This document shows positions 43,851 to 51,328 of a stretch of DNA of 59,861 nucleotides, in pieces; the stretch's first letter is position 1; every line of letters begins with the position of its first letter. The stretch comes from JAICUF01 sp038250675 (GTDB taxonomy: Bacteria; Gemmatimonadota; Gemmatimonadetes; Gemmatimonadales; GWC2-71-9). Made by a program: the position numbers and the translations under genes. The stretch covers positions 1 through 59,861 of the forward strand of contig JBBSCB010000021.1 of assembly GCA_038250675.1 (NCBI GenBank), written 5' to 3'. A model generated the notes under the pieces. The model was given only the letters and a program-made list of their open reading frames with translations. It had not been told where the DNA came from and did not search any database.

Positions 43851-44582
43851 ATGCGTCAGGGATGGCTGTTGGTGTCGGCAGTGATCGTGGCGATTGGCGT
43901 GGCAATCGGCGGGTGGTTCATCGGCCACGGCTTTGCGCAGGCGCGCCTAGCGGACCGCTACGTCACCGTGAAGGGGCTGGCCGAGCGGAACGTGCAGGCC
44001 GACCTGGCGCTGTGGCCGTTCCGGTTCGTGGCGACAGACGACGACCTGGCGCGCGCGCAGACCACGATCGAGCGCAACATCCGCACGACCTACGCCTTCC
44101 TGGCGCGTCACGGCATCGACACCTCCCGGGTGCAGCGGCAGGATCTGCAGGTGACCGACGTCCTGGCCAATCCGTACCGGAGCGGCCCGGTGGGTGCCCG
44201 CTACATCGTGTCGCAGCAGCTCATGGTCCGCTCCGACAAGCCGCTGACCGTGCTCGCGGCCAGCCAGCAGGTGAGCGAGCTGGTGCAGGCCGGTGTGGTG
44301 CTCTCGGGCGAAGGGGGACCGGAGTCGACCGGCCCGACCTATCTCTTCACCAAACTCAACGACTTCAAGCCCGCGATGATCGCCGAGGCCACCGCCAACG
44401 CGCGGGCCGGCGCGGAGAAGTTCGCGGCCGATTCCAAGAGCGGGCTGGGCGAGATCCGGCAGGCCAACCAGGGGCTGTTCTCCATCTTGCCGCGGGACCA
44501 GGCGCCGGGCATCAGCGAGGAGAGCCAGGTGGACAAGACGATCCGGGTGGTCTCGACGATCGATTATTCGCTGGAGCACTGA
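43851..44582 (+). CDS. SIMPL (DUF541) domain protein
   Basis: 243 residues from the ATG at 43851, with GGGGAG 6 bases upstream. One N-terminal helix (VSAVIVAIGVAIGGWFIG) anchors it, followed by the SIMPL fold: YVTVKGLAERNVQADLALWP, a coiled region (RNIRTTYAFLARHGIDTSRV), YIVSQQLMVRSDKP and a C-terminal VVSTIDYSLEH strand. The family (BP26/OMP28-like) oligomerises in the periplasm and is linked to oxidative or envelope stress; the mechanism is not settled. Separated from the SdpI-like gene by 77 bases, probably the same transcript. Confidence 0.85.
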   Translation: MRQGWLLVSAVIVAIGVAIGGWFIGHGFAQARLADRYVTVKGLAERNVQADLALWPFRFVATDDDLARAQTTIERNIRTTYAFLARHGIDTSRVQRQDLQVTDVLANPYRSGPVGARYIVSQQLMVRSDKPLTVLAASQQVSELVQAGVVLSGEGGPESTGPTYLFTKLNDFKPAMIAEATANARAGAEKFAADSKSGLGEIRQANQGLFSILPRDQAPGISEESQVDKTIRVVSTIDYSLEH

Positions 44583-44589
44583 GCGGGCG

Positions 44590-45207
44590 GTGCCATGGGC
44601 CGGGCGCAACACGGACCGGGTACTCCCCACAGCGGTCCGCATCACCGAGGAGCCGATCACAGCGCTTCCCGCCCTGGCCCGCATCCCGATCGCATTCGAG
44701 GTAGACCGCGTGCTCGACGCCGTCCCACTCGCAGATGGATCGGGCGGGTTTGCGCTTCATGAGCGCGCCCTCGACGCGCCCTATCGCAAGGACTACGACG
44801 CCGAGCCCGGCAACGGCCCGCTCTACTGGGCTGGGCGATTCGACCTCGCGCGCTGGGGACTGCTGGCCGCGCGGTTCGATGACGGGTGGATCGGCGGGGC
44901 GGTGATCGCCGTCGACACGCCGGAGGTGGCGCGGCTCGAGGGACGCCACGATCTCGCCGTGCTCTGGGATCTCCGGGTCACGCCGGCGCATCGGGGGCGC
45001 GGCGTGGGCGCGGCGCTGTTCCGGGCGGCGGAGGGATGGGCGGCGGCACGAGGGTGTCGGGAGCTGTCGATCGAAACCCAGAACATCAACGTGGCGGCCT
45101 GCCGTTTCTACGCGGCGCAGGGCTGCCGCCTGGACGCGGTCCACCCGGGGGCCTACCGCCATCTCCCGGACGAAATCCAGCTCCTCTGGTACCGGACGCT
45201 GGGCTGA
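44590..45207 (+). CDS. GNAT family N-acetyltransferase
   Basis: 205 residues from a GTG at 44590, 7 bases after the SIMPL gene stop. Acetyl-CoA-binding motif A is present as LWDLRVTPAHRGRGVGAALF, followed by WAAARGCRELSIETQNINVAACRFYAAQGC, the helix-strand signature of GNAT enzymes. The first 80 residues (AFEVDRVLDAVPLADG...KDYDAEPG) resemble streptothricin-acetyltransferase-like members, which acetylate an amine of a small molecule. Substrate unknown; not evidence of resistance on its own. Confidence 0.88.
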   Translation: MPWAGRNTDRVLPTAVRITEEPITALPALARIPIAFEVDRVLDAVPLADGSGGFALHERALDAPYRKDYDAEPGNGPLYWAGRFDLARWGLLAARFDDGWIGGAVIAVDTPEVARLEGRHDLAVLWDLRVTPAHRGRGVGAALFRAAEGWAAARGCRELSIETQNINVAACRFYAAQGCRLDAVHPGAYRHLPDEIQLLWYRTLG

Positions 45208-45299
45208 GCCCGGGCGCACGGCACGTTTCATCGGGAGCCCGGCGATGCATCTAGTCCCGTGAGCGTGCCGCGCCGCTGCCGCCCACCTGGCACGACCGG

Positions 45300-46010
45300 G
45301 TGGCGGCGCTCGTACCGGTCTTTTCCCGTCTCACCGTGGCGGAGCAGGACAAGCTGCTGCGCGACATGCGCGATCTGCTGACCACGCGGTCCTGGGAGGG
45401 GGCGGGCGGGCTCGCGCTCACCGAGGACATGCGGCTCACCATCGCGGCGCAGGCGTGTCTCCTCACGCTCGCCTTCGACGGCGACCCGTATCCGGAGCTC
45501 AAGTCGGTGCTGGTCTATCCGTCCGCGTTCGTGCCGGCAGTCTCGTTCCGCTGGGCGCGCGGCGAGGCCGAGAGCCCGGGCCCGCCCGAACTGGGCGAGT
45601 CATGGAGCGACGGCGTGATCGTCATCGCCTGGGACCAGGCGGCCGGCGCCGCGGCCCAACCCGAACAGGGCTCCAACGTCGTGCTGCACGAGTTTGCCCA
45701 CCAACTCGACGCCGCGGATGGAACGATGGACGGCGCGCCGCCGCTGCCGGCGGCACAATACCGGGAATGGGCCCGGGTGCTGGCCCGTGGATTCCGGGCG
45801 TTGTCGCGTGCCGCGTGGAAACACCACCCCGACGTGCTCGACACCTATGGCACGACCAATCCCTCCGAGTTCTTTGCGGTGGCGACCGAAACCTTCTTTG
45901 CGCACCCGCTGCAATTGCAGCGTGAGCACCCCGAGCTCTACGCTGAGCTCAAGGGCTACTATCGTCAGGATCCTGTCCGGCTCCTCGCGCCGGGTGACGC
46001 CGCCGGCTGA
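45300..46010 (+). CDS. M90 (MtfA-like) zinc metallopeptidase
   Basis: 236 residues from a GTG at 45300. Zinc site HEFAHQLD with the third ligand in SEFFAVATETFF, plus the family block LTEDMRLTIAAQACLLTLAF. MtfA-type peptidases act in the cytosol, for example on the Mlc regulator in Escherichia coli. The family's usual N-terminus continues upstream here (PLPPTWHDR just before residue 1) but runs into an in-frame TAG at 45252 with no start codon, so either translation starts at the GTG or the N-terminus has been lost. No partner gene. Confidence 0.85.
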   Translation: MAALVPVFSRLTVAEQDKLLRDMRDLLTTRSWEGAGGLALTEDMRLTIAAQACLLTLAFDGDPYPELKSVLVYPSAFVPAVSFRWARGEAESPGPPELGESWSDGVIVIAWDQAAGAAAQPEQGSNVVLHEFAHQLDAADGTMDGAPPLPAAQYREWARVLARGFRALSRAAWKHHPDVLDTYGTTNPSEFFAVATETFFAHPLQLQREHPELYAELKGYYRQDPVRLLAPGDAAG

Positions 46011-46109
46011 CGATTCACTCTGCGTCCGGATTCCCGGATGGCGCACCGCCGGTTCCGGCGGCACAATAGAGGGAGTCGCCGTGCGCCACCGCCCCTACCC
46101 GGAAGATCA

Positions 46110-48308
46110 ATGACCCGCCTTGCCATCCTGTTCGCTGCACTCGTCACCTTCGCGCCCGCTGCCGCGGCCGCCCCAATCCACGCAGATCCCGACTCCGCTC
46201 GCTGGGCGCGCGAGGCCCGGAGCGTCACCATCGTCCGCGACGACTGGGGCATTGCCCACGTCCACGGACGGACCGACGCCGATGCGGTGTTCGGGATGAT
46301 CTACGCCCAGGCCGAGGACGACTTCAATCGGGTGGAGACCAACTACCTGAATTCGATGGGCCGCCTGGCCGAGGCGGAGGGCGAGGGCGCCACCTACCAG
46401 GACCTCCGGCAGAAGCTGTTCATCGTGCCGGACTCGATGCGCGCGATGTACCGGCGGAGCCCCACCTGGCTCCAGACGCTCATGACCGCCTGGGCTGACG
46501 GGCTCAACTACTACCTGGCCCGCCATCCCGAGGTGCATCCGCGCGTCATCACGAAGTTCGAGCCGTGGATGGCGCTCACCTTCAGCGAGGGCAGCATCGG
46601 CGGCGACATCGAGCGGGTGAGCCTGACACAGCTCCAGGCCTTCTATGGAAAGGGACCGGTCCTTCCGGTGGCAGAGCCGACCGACCCGGGCGACGGGCCG
46701 CCGCGGGACGAGGAGCCACGCGGCTCCAACGGCATCGCCATCGCGCCGGCCAACACCGTGGGTCACCACGCGCTGCTGCTGATCAATCCGCACACCTCGT
46801 TTTTTTTCCGCTCCGAGCTCCAGATGACCAGCGACGAGGGGCTCAACGCCTACGGCGCGGTCACCTGGGGGCAGTTCTTCGTCTATCAGGGGTTCAACGA
46901 TCGGGCCGGCTGGATGCACACCTCCAGCGGCGCCGACGCGATCGACGAATTTCTCGAAACCGTGACCCGGAAGGGCGGGCGGCTCTACTACCGGCACGGG
47001 TCGGCGCTGCGACCGCTGATCGTCAGGCGGGTGAGCGTGCCGTACCGGACCGGCGGCGGCATGGCGCACAAGGAGTTCACCGTCTACTACACGCAGCATG
47101 GCCCGGTGGTGCGGACGCAGGATGGGCGCTGGGTGACGATTGCACTGATGCAGGAGCCGGTGAAGGCGCTCACGCAGTCGTACAGCCGCACCAGAGCGCG
47201 CAGCTACCAGGCATTCCGGCAGACGATGGAGCTCCACACCAACTCGTCCAACAACACGATCTTTGCCGATGCCGACGGGGAGATCGCGTACTTCCACGCC
47301 AACTTCATCCCGCGCCGCGATACGACATTCGACTGGACCCGGCCGGTGGACGGCAGCAACCCCGCCACCGACTGGCACGGCGTCCTCTCGGTGGACGAGT
47401 CACCGCACCTGCTCAACCCCGCCAACGGCTGGCTCTACAACAGCAACGACTGGCCCTGGTCCGCGGCCGGGTCCAGCAGCCCGCGCCGGGCCGACTTTCC
47501 GGCGTACGTGGAAACAGGGACCGCCTCCGCGCGCGGCCAGCATGCGGTGAAGGTGCTGGAGGGCCGGCATGACTTTACGCTGGAAGGCCTGCGTGCCGCC
47601 GCGTACGACAGCTATCTGACCGGGTTTGACCAGCCGCTGCCGGCACTGCTGGCGGCGTGGGACGCGCTGCCGGCGAGCGACACGCTGAAGGCGCATCTGG
47701 CCGAGCCGATCGCACTGCTCCGCGGGTGGGACCAGCGATGGGACGTGAATTCGGTGCCGACGTCGCTGGCGGTCTTCTGGGGCCTGACGATCGGCCGGCG
47801 GGTGGCAGCTGAGGCGCGGCAGGCGGGGCTCTCGATCGAGGAGTACGTCGGCACCCGCGCTCCCGCCAGCCTGCTCCTCGATACCTTCGCGGCGGCGCTG
47901 GTCTGGCTCGAGGCGGACTTTGGGAGCTGGAAGACGCCGTGGGGAACGATCAACCGATTCCAGCGCCTGACGGGCGACATCGTGCAGCCGTTCAGCGACG
48001 CCGGACCCAGTATTCCGGTGGGGTTTACATCGGCGGTCTGGGGGTCTCTGGCATCGTTCGGTGCCAGACCCTATCCTGGAACGAAGAAGTGGTACGGCAC
48101 CAGTGGCAACAGCTTCGTGGCGGTAGTGGAATTTGGTGACAGCGTCCGGGCGCGGGCCATCACCGCCGGCGGGGAGAGCGGGGATCCGGCGTCGCCCCAC
48201 TTCAACGACGAAGCCGAGCGCTATGCCACGGGCAATCTGCGCGAGGTGTATTTCTACCCGTCGCAGCTCGTGGGGCACACCGAGCGGACCTATCACCCGG
48301 GCAGCTGA
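46110..48308 (+). CDS. Penicillin acylase (S45) family Ntn-hydrolase
   Basis: 732 residues from the ATG at 46110. Signal peptide ends near PAAAAAP. The autoprocessing site and N-terminal nucleophile of the beta chain are in RGSNGIAIAP, serine at about 206. Alpha chain before it contains RDDWGIAHVHGRTDADAVFG and the spacer with acidic residues (EPTDPGDGPPRDEEP). Beta chain has NPHTSFFFRSELQ, YFHANFIPRRDTTFDWTRPVDG and a C-terminal heterodimer core. Family members release acyl groups from amides (penicillins, N-acyl-homoserine lactones, peptides). The native substrate is unclear, and quorum-signal acylase is only one possibility. Confidence 0.93.
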   Translation: MTRLAILFAALVTFAPAAAAAPIHADPDSARWAREARSVTIVRDDWGIAHVHGRTDADAVFGMIYAQAEDDFNRVETNYLNSMGRLAEAEGEGATYQDLRQKLFIVPDSMRAMYRRSPTWLQTLMTAWADGLNYYLARHPEVHPRVITKFEPWMALTFSEGSIGGDIERVSLTQLQAFYGKGPVLPVAEPTDPGDGPPRDEEPRGSNGIAIAPANTVGHHALLLINPHTSFFFRSELQMTSDEGLNAYGAVTWGQFFVYQGFNDRAGWMHTSSGADAIDEFLETVTRKGGRLYYRHGSALRPLIVRRVSVPYRTGGGMAHKEFTVYYTQHGPVVRTQDGRWVTIALMQEPVKALTQSYSRTRARSYQAFRQTMELHTNSSNNTIFADADGEIAYFHANFIPRRDTTFDWTRPVDGSNPATDWHGVLSVDESPHLLNPANGWLYNSNDWPWSAAGSSSPRRADFPAYVETGTASARGQHAVKVLEGRHDFTLEGLRAAAYDSYLTGFDQPLPALLAAWDALPASDTLKAHLAEPIALLRGWDQRWDVNSVPTSLAVFWGLTIGRRVAAEARQAGLSIEEYVGTRAPASLLLDTFAAALVWLEADFGSWKTPWGTINRFQRLTGDIVQPFSDAGPSIPVGFTSAVWGSLASFGARPYPGTKKWYGTSGNSFVAVVEFGDSVRARAITAGGESGDPASPHFNDEAERYATGNLREVYFYPSQLVGHTERTYHPGS

Positions 48309-48351
48309 CTGCGTGGCCCGGCTCGACCTGCTGCGCGGGCCGGCCAAAGTC

Positions 48352-48519
48352 TGCTATCCAGCTGACCTGATTGCGGTTAGCGGAAATCCACTGGATGAGA
48401 TCAAGGCCCCGCGCGATGTGCGATTCGTGCTCCGGAACGGCCAGGCGTTCAAGCGCGACGGTGTGGTGCTGGTGGCGGATTTCCTCCGCGGTGGTCCGGT
48501 CTACCGGGGCAGACACTGA
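48352..48519 (+). pseudogene. Amidohydrolase C-terminal remnant
   Basis: 55 codons reading CYPADLIAVSGNPLDEIKAP and RDVRFVLRNGQAFKRDG, the C-terminal composite domain of imidazolonepropionase/amidohydrolase-type enzymes (usually GKxADLVAVxGNPLxDI). The catalytic metal-binding barrel is entirely missing and there is no start codon or ribosome-binding site. The upstream gene is unrelated. A relic of a deleted hydrolase. Confidence 0.6.
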
Positions 48520-48600
48520 TCGACTCCTTTCCAACCCTGCGCTGCCGTCGTACTATCCAAGGCTCGAAACTCCCGCCTCTCTTCAGGAGTACTGCAGCGT

Positions 48601-49242
48601 ATGACCAGGACAGCCCTTCTCGCAGCGCTTGCCGTGACCGCCTGCGGCGGCGCCTCGCACCCGTCGCCGTCGCCTCGGACACCACCCGCCCCATCGGGGT
48701 CGGCCGTCAGCCCACCCGATCGCCCGGTCACCACTGCCGATGTAAAGTTCATGACTGGCATGATCGGCCACCACGCCCAGGCGCTGCTGATCGCCGGCTG
48801 GGCACCGAGCCACGGCGCCAGCGCCTCCATCCAGCGGCTGGCCTCCCGCATCATCGCCGGCCAGAAGGACGAGATCCTCTGGATGCAGAACTGGCTCCGG
48901 GACCATGGCCAGCCGGTCCCCATGGCCGATTCCACCCAGCACATGGCCGCGATGCCCGGCATGAACCACGGCCAGCCGATGGCCGGCATGCTCAACGCCG
49001 AGCAGCTCGCGGCGCTCGACCGGGCCCGCGGCCCCGCCTTCGACCGGCTCTTCCTCACCGACATGATCCAGCACCACACCGGCGCGCTCACCATGGTCAA
49101 GGAGCTGCTGGCCCAGCCCGGCGCGGCCCAGGACGACGTGGTCTTCAAGATCGTCTCCGACATGAACGCCGATCAGACCACCGAAATCGACCGTATGAAC
49201 ACGATGCTCGACGCCCTCCCGCCTTCAGCCCTAACGGAATAG
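48601..49242 (+). CDS. DUF305 lipoprotein
   Basis: 213 residues. Lipobox AVTACGG gives a lipidated cysteine at about 15. Two ferritin-like DUF305 halves carry the motif pairs MTGMIGHHAQALLIAGWA and LTDMIQHHTGALTMVKEL, separated by a Met/His-rich stretch (MAAMPGMNHGQPMAGM) that suggests metal, possibly copper, binding. Located outside the cytoplasmic membrane. The LVIVD lipoprotein begins 3 bases after its stop, so the two are one operon. Function of the family is unsettled. Confidence 0.88.
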   Translation: MTRTALLAALAVTACGGASHPSPSPRTPPAPSGSAVSPPDRPVTTADVKFMTGMIGHHAQALLIAGWAPSHGASASIQRLASRIIAGQKDEILWMQNWLRDHGQPVPMADSTQHMAAMPGMNHGQPMAGMLNAEQLAALDRARGPAFDRLFLTDMIQHHTGALTMVKELLAQPGAAQDDVVFKIVSDMNADQTTEIDRMNTMLDALPPSALTE

Positions 49243-49245
49243 CCC

Positions 49246-51249
49246 ATGACACCAAGACCGTTGTCCTCCCTCGCCGCGTTGACGCTCCTGCTGGCCGCAG
49301 GGTGCGCTCACTCCGGCAGCTACTCGTCATCCGCCGCGCCCGCTGCCGGCATGACCAACGCGCCCGGCATGACCAGTGCGCCCAGCCCCGATCCCCGCGT
49401 GGGGCTCAAGGCCGGTGCGACGGATGCCGGCGTGGCCGCGTGGAACATGCGGCTGGTGTCGAACTCACCGGCCGAGGGCAAGTTTGTCGGCGCCACCAAC
49501 TCCGACCTGTCCTTCATCGGCAAGTACGTCATCCAGGGCAGCTACAACGGCTACCAGGTCTGGGACGTCTCGGACCCGGTGCACCCGGTGCTGCGCACCG
49601 GCTACTACTGCCCGGCCTCGCAGAGCGATGTCTCGGTCTACAAAAACCTGCTCTTCGTCTCGGGCGAGGGGCTGGGCGGCCGCATCGACTGCGGCGCCGA
49701 AGGCATCAAGGACACCGTGAGCAGCGAGCGGCTGCGCGGCATCCGGATCTTCGACATCACGGACATCACCAGTCCCAAGTACATCACCAACGTGCAGACC
49801 TGCCGCGGCTCGCACACGCACACGGTGGTGACCGATCCCAAGGACAATGCCAACGTCTACGTCTACGTCTCGGGCTCCGCGCCGGTGCGCTCGCCCAGCG
49901 AGCTGTCGGGCTGCTCGTCGGCCGCGCCGGACCAGGACCCCAACTCGGCCCGGTTCCGGATCGAAGTGATCAAGGTGCCGCTGGCGCACCCGGAGCAGGC
50001 GGCGATCGTCAGCTCGCCGCGCATCTTCAACGATCTCGCCGCCCCGGCCACGCATGCCGAGGCACCGGAAGACATCGCCGAGCAGGCCAAGGAGGTGGCG
50101 GCGGCCAAGGCGTCCGGCGGCTACGTCGTCACGATGCGCGGCCGTGAGCAGGTGCTTTCGTCCCGGTACGCCGATCCGATGCTGGACAGCATCATGAAGG
50201 CGCGCGGCGGCACCGGCGCGCCCTCCCACGCCGACAGCGCGGCGCTCCACTCGGCTCTCCAGGGCCTCATCGACGCGCGCTTCGGGCGGCCGGCCACGGG
50301 CGCGGCGGCCCGCCGCGGTCCCGACCAGTGCCATGATATCACGGTGTACCCGGCAATCGGGTTGGCCGGCGGTGCCTGCGGCGGCTACGGCCTGCTGCTC
50401 GACATCAACGATCCGGCCCATCCCAACCGCCTCGGCGCTGCGGCCGACTCGAATTTCTCCTACTGGCACTCGGCCACGTTCAACAACGACGGCACCAAGA
50501 TCCTCTTCTCCGACGAGTGGGGCGGCGGCGGTCAGCCCAAGTGCCGCTCGTTCGACAGGAAGGAATGGGGTGCCGACGCGATCTTCACGCTGACCGATCG
50601 CACGATGCACTTCCAGAGCTACTACAAAATGCCGGCGGCGCAGACGCAGTTCGAGAACTGCGTGGCGCACAACGGCTCGCTCATCCCGATCCCGGGCCGG
50701 GACGTGATGGTGCAGTCGTGGTACCAGGGCGGCGTCTCGATATTCGACTGGACCGATGCCGCGCATCCGCACGAGATCGCGTTCTTCGATCGCGGCCCGG
50801 TGGACGGCACCCGCATGGCCAGCGGCGGCACCTGGTCGGCCTACTGGTACAACGGGATGATCTACAGCTCGGAGATCTCCCGCGGGCTCGACGTCTTCGA
50901 GCTCACGCCCAACGCCAACATCACCCAGAACGAGATCGACGCGGCCAAGTCGGTGCAGGTCCCGTTCAAGAACGTGCAGGACCAGCAGAAGATCGTCTGG
51001 CCCGCGACGTTTGCGCTGGCGCGGGCGTATCTCGATCAGCTCGCCCGGGGCAATGGGCTGGCCGCCGGCCGTATCGCGGCGATTCGCAGCGAGCTGGACA
51101 AGGCCGAAAAGGAGTCCGGCAGCGAGCGTCATGAGATGCTGACCACGCTGGCGGCGCAGGTGCACAGCGAAGCGCCGGGTGCGGCCGACCAGGCACGGGC
51201 CCACAAGCTGGGCACCGCCATCGGCGATCTGGCAAACGCACAGCACTGA
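49246..51249 (+). CDS. LVIVD-repeat propeller lipoprotein
   Basis: 667 residues with lipobox LLAAGCAH. Repeats of the LVIVD type are spread through the protein (YVIQGSYNGYQVWDVSDPVHPVL, LRGIRIFDITDITSPKYI, YGLLLDINDPAHPNRLG, GGVSIFDWTDAAHPHEIAFF), giving a beta-propeller. A His/Cys-containing segment (TCRGSHTHTV, ENCVAHNGSLIPIPGRDVMV) and the helical C-terminal tail of about 70 residues are extra. Likely surface- or periplasm-exposed, binding a metal or polymer (inference). Co-transcribed with the DUF305 lipoprotein; a strong hairpin terminator follows at 51261-51300. Confidence 0.85.
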   Translation: MTPRPLSSLAALTLLLAAGCAHSGSYSSSAAPAAGMTNAPGMTSAPSPDPRVGLKAGATDAGVAAWNMRLVSNSPAEGKFVGATNSDLSFIGKYVIQGSYNGYQVWDVSDPVHPVLRTGYYCPASQSDVSVYKNLLFVSGEGLGGRIDCGAEGIKDTVSSERLRGIRIFDITDITSPKYITNVQTCRGSHTHTVVTDPKDNANVYVYVSGSAPVRSPSELSGCSSAAPDQDPNSARFRIEVIKVPLAHPEQAAIVSSPRIFNDLAAPATHAEAPEDIAEQAKEVAAAKASGGYVVTMRGREQVLSSRYADPMLDSIMKARGGTGAPSHADSAALHSALQGLIDARFGRPATGAAARRGPDQCHDITVYPAIGLAGGACGGYGLLLDINDPAHPNRLGAAADSNFSYWHSATFNNDGTKILFSDEWGGGGQPKCRSFDRKEWGADAIFTLTDRTMHFQSYYKMPAAQTQFENCVAHNGSLIPIPGRDVMVQSWYQGGVSIFDWTDAAHPHEIAFFDRGPVDGTRMASGGTWSAYWYNGMIYSSEISRGLDVFELTPNANITQNEIDAAKSVQVPFKNVQDQQKIVWPATFALARAYLDQLARGNGLAAGRIAAIRSELDKAEKESGSERHEMLTTLAAQVHSEAPGAADQARAHKLGTAIGDLANAQH

Positions 51250-51260
51250 TTGTCCGCAGG

Positions 51261-51300
51261 ACGACAGGGGCGCGCCCGTTTCCGGGCGCGCCCCTGTCGT
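51261..51300. terminator. Bidirectional terminator with perfect 17-bp stem
   Basis: ACGACAGGGGCGCGCCC (51261-51277), loop GTTTCC, then the exact reverse complement (51284-51300), followed by a pyrimidine-rich CCCTTTCTT stretch. It sits between the converging LVIVD gene and the S9 peptidase gene, 11 bases after the first stop and 28 from the second, so it can serve both. Confidence 0.8.
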
Positions 51301-51328
51301 ATCCACCCTTTCTTCCCACCTGGCCGCG

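Noticed and set aside
49465..51306. 600-codon minus-strand frame over the LVIVD gene
   Set aside because: Low-quality composition, runs through the terminator hairpin, no start signal.
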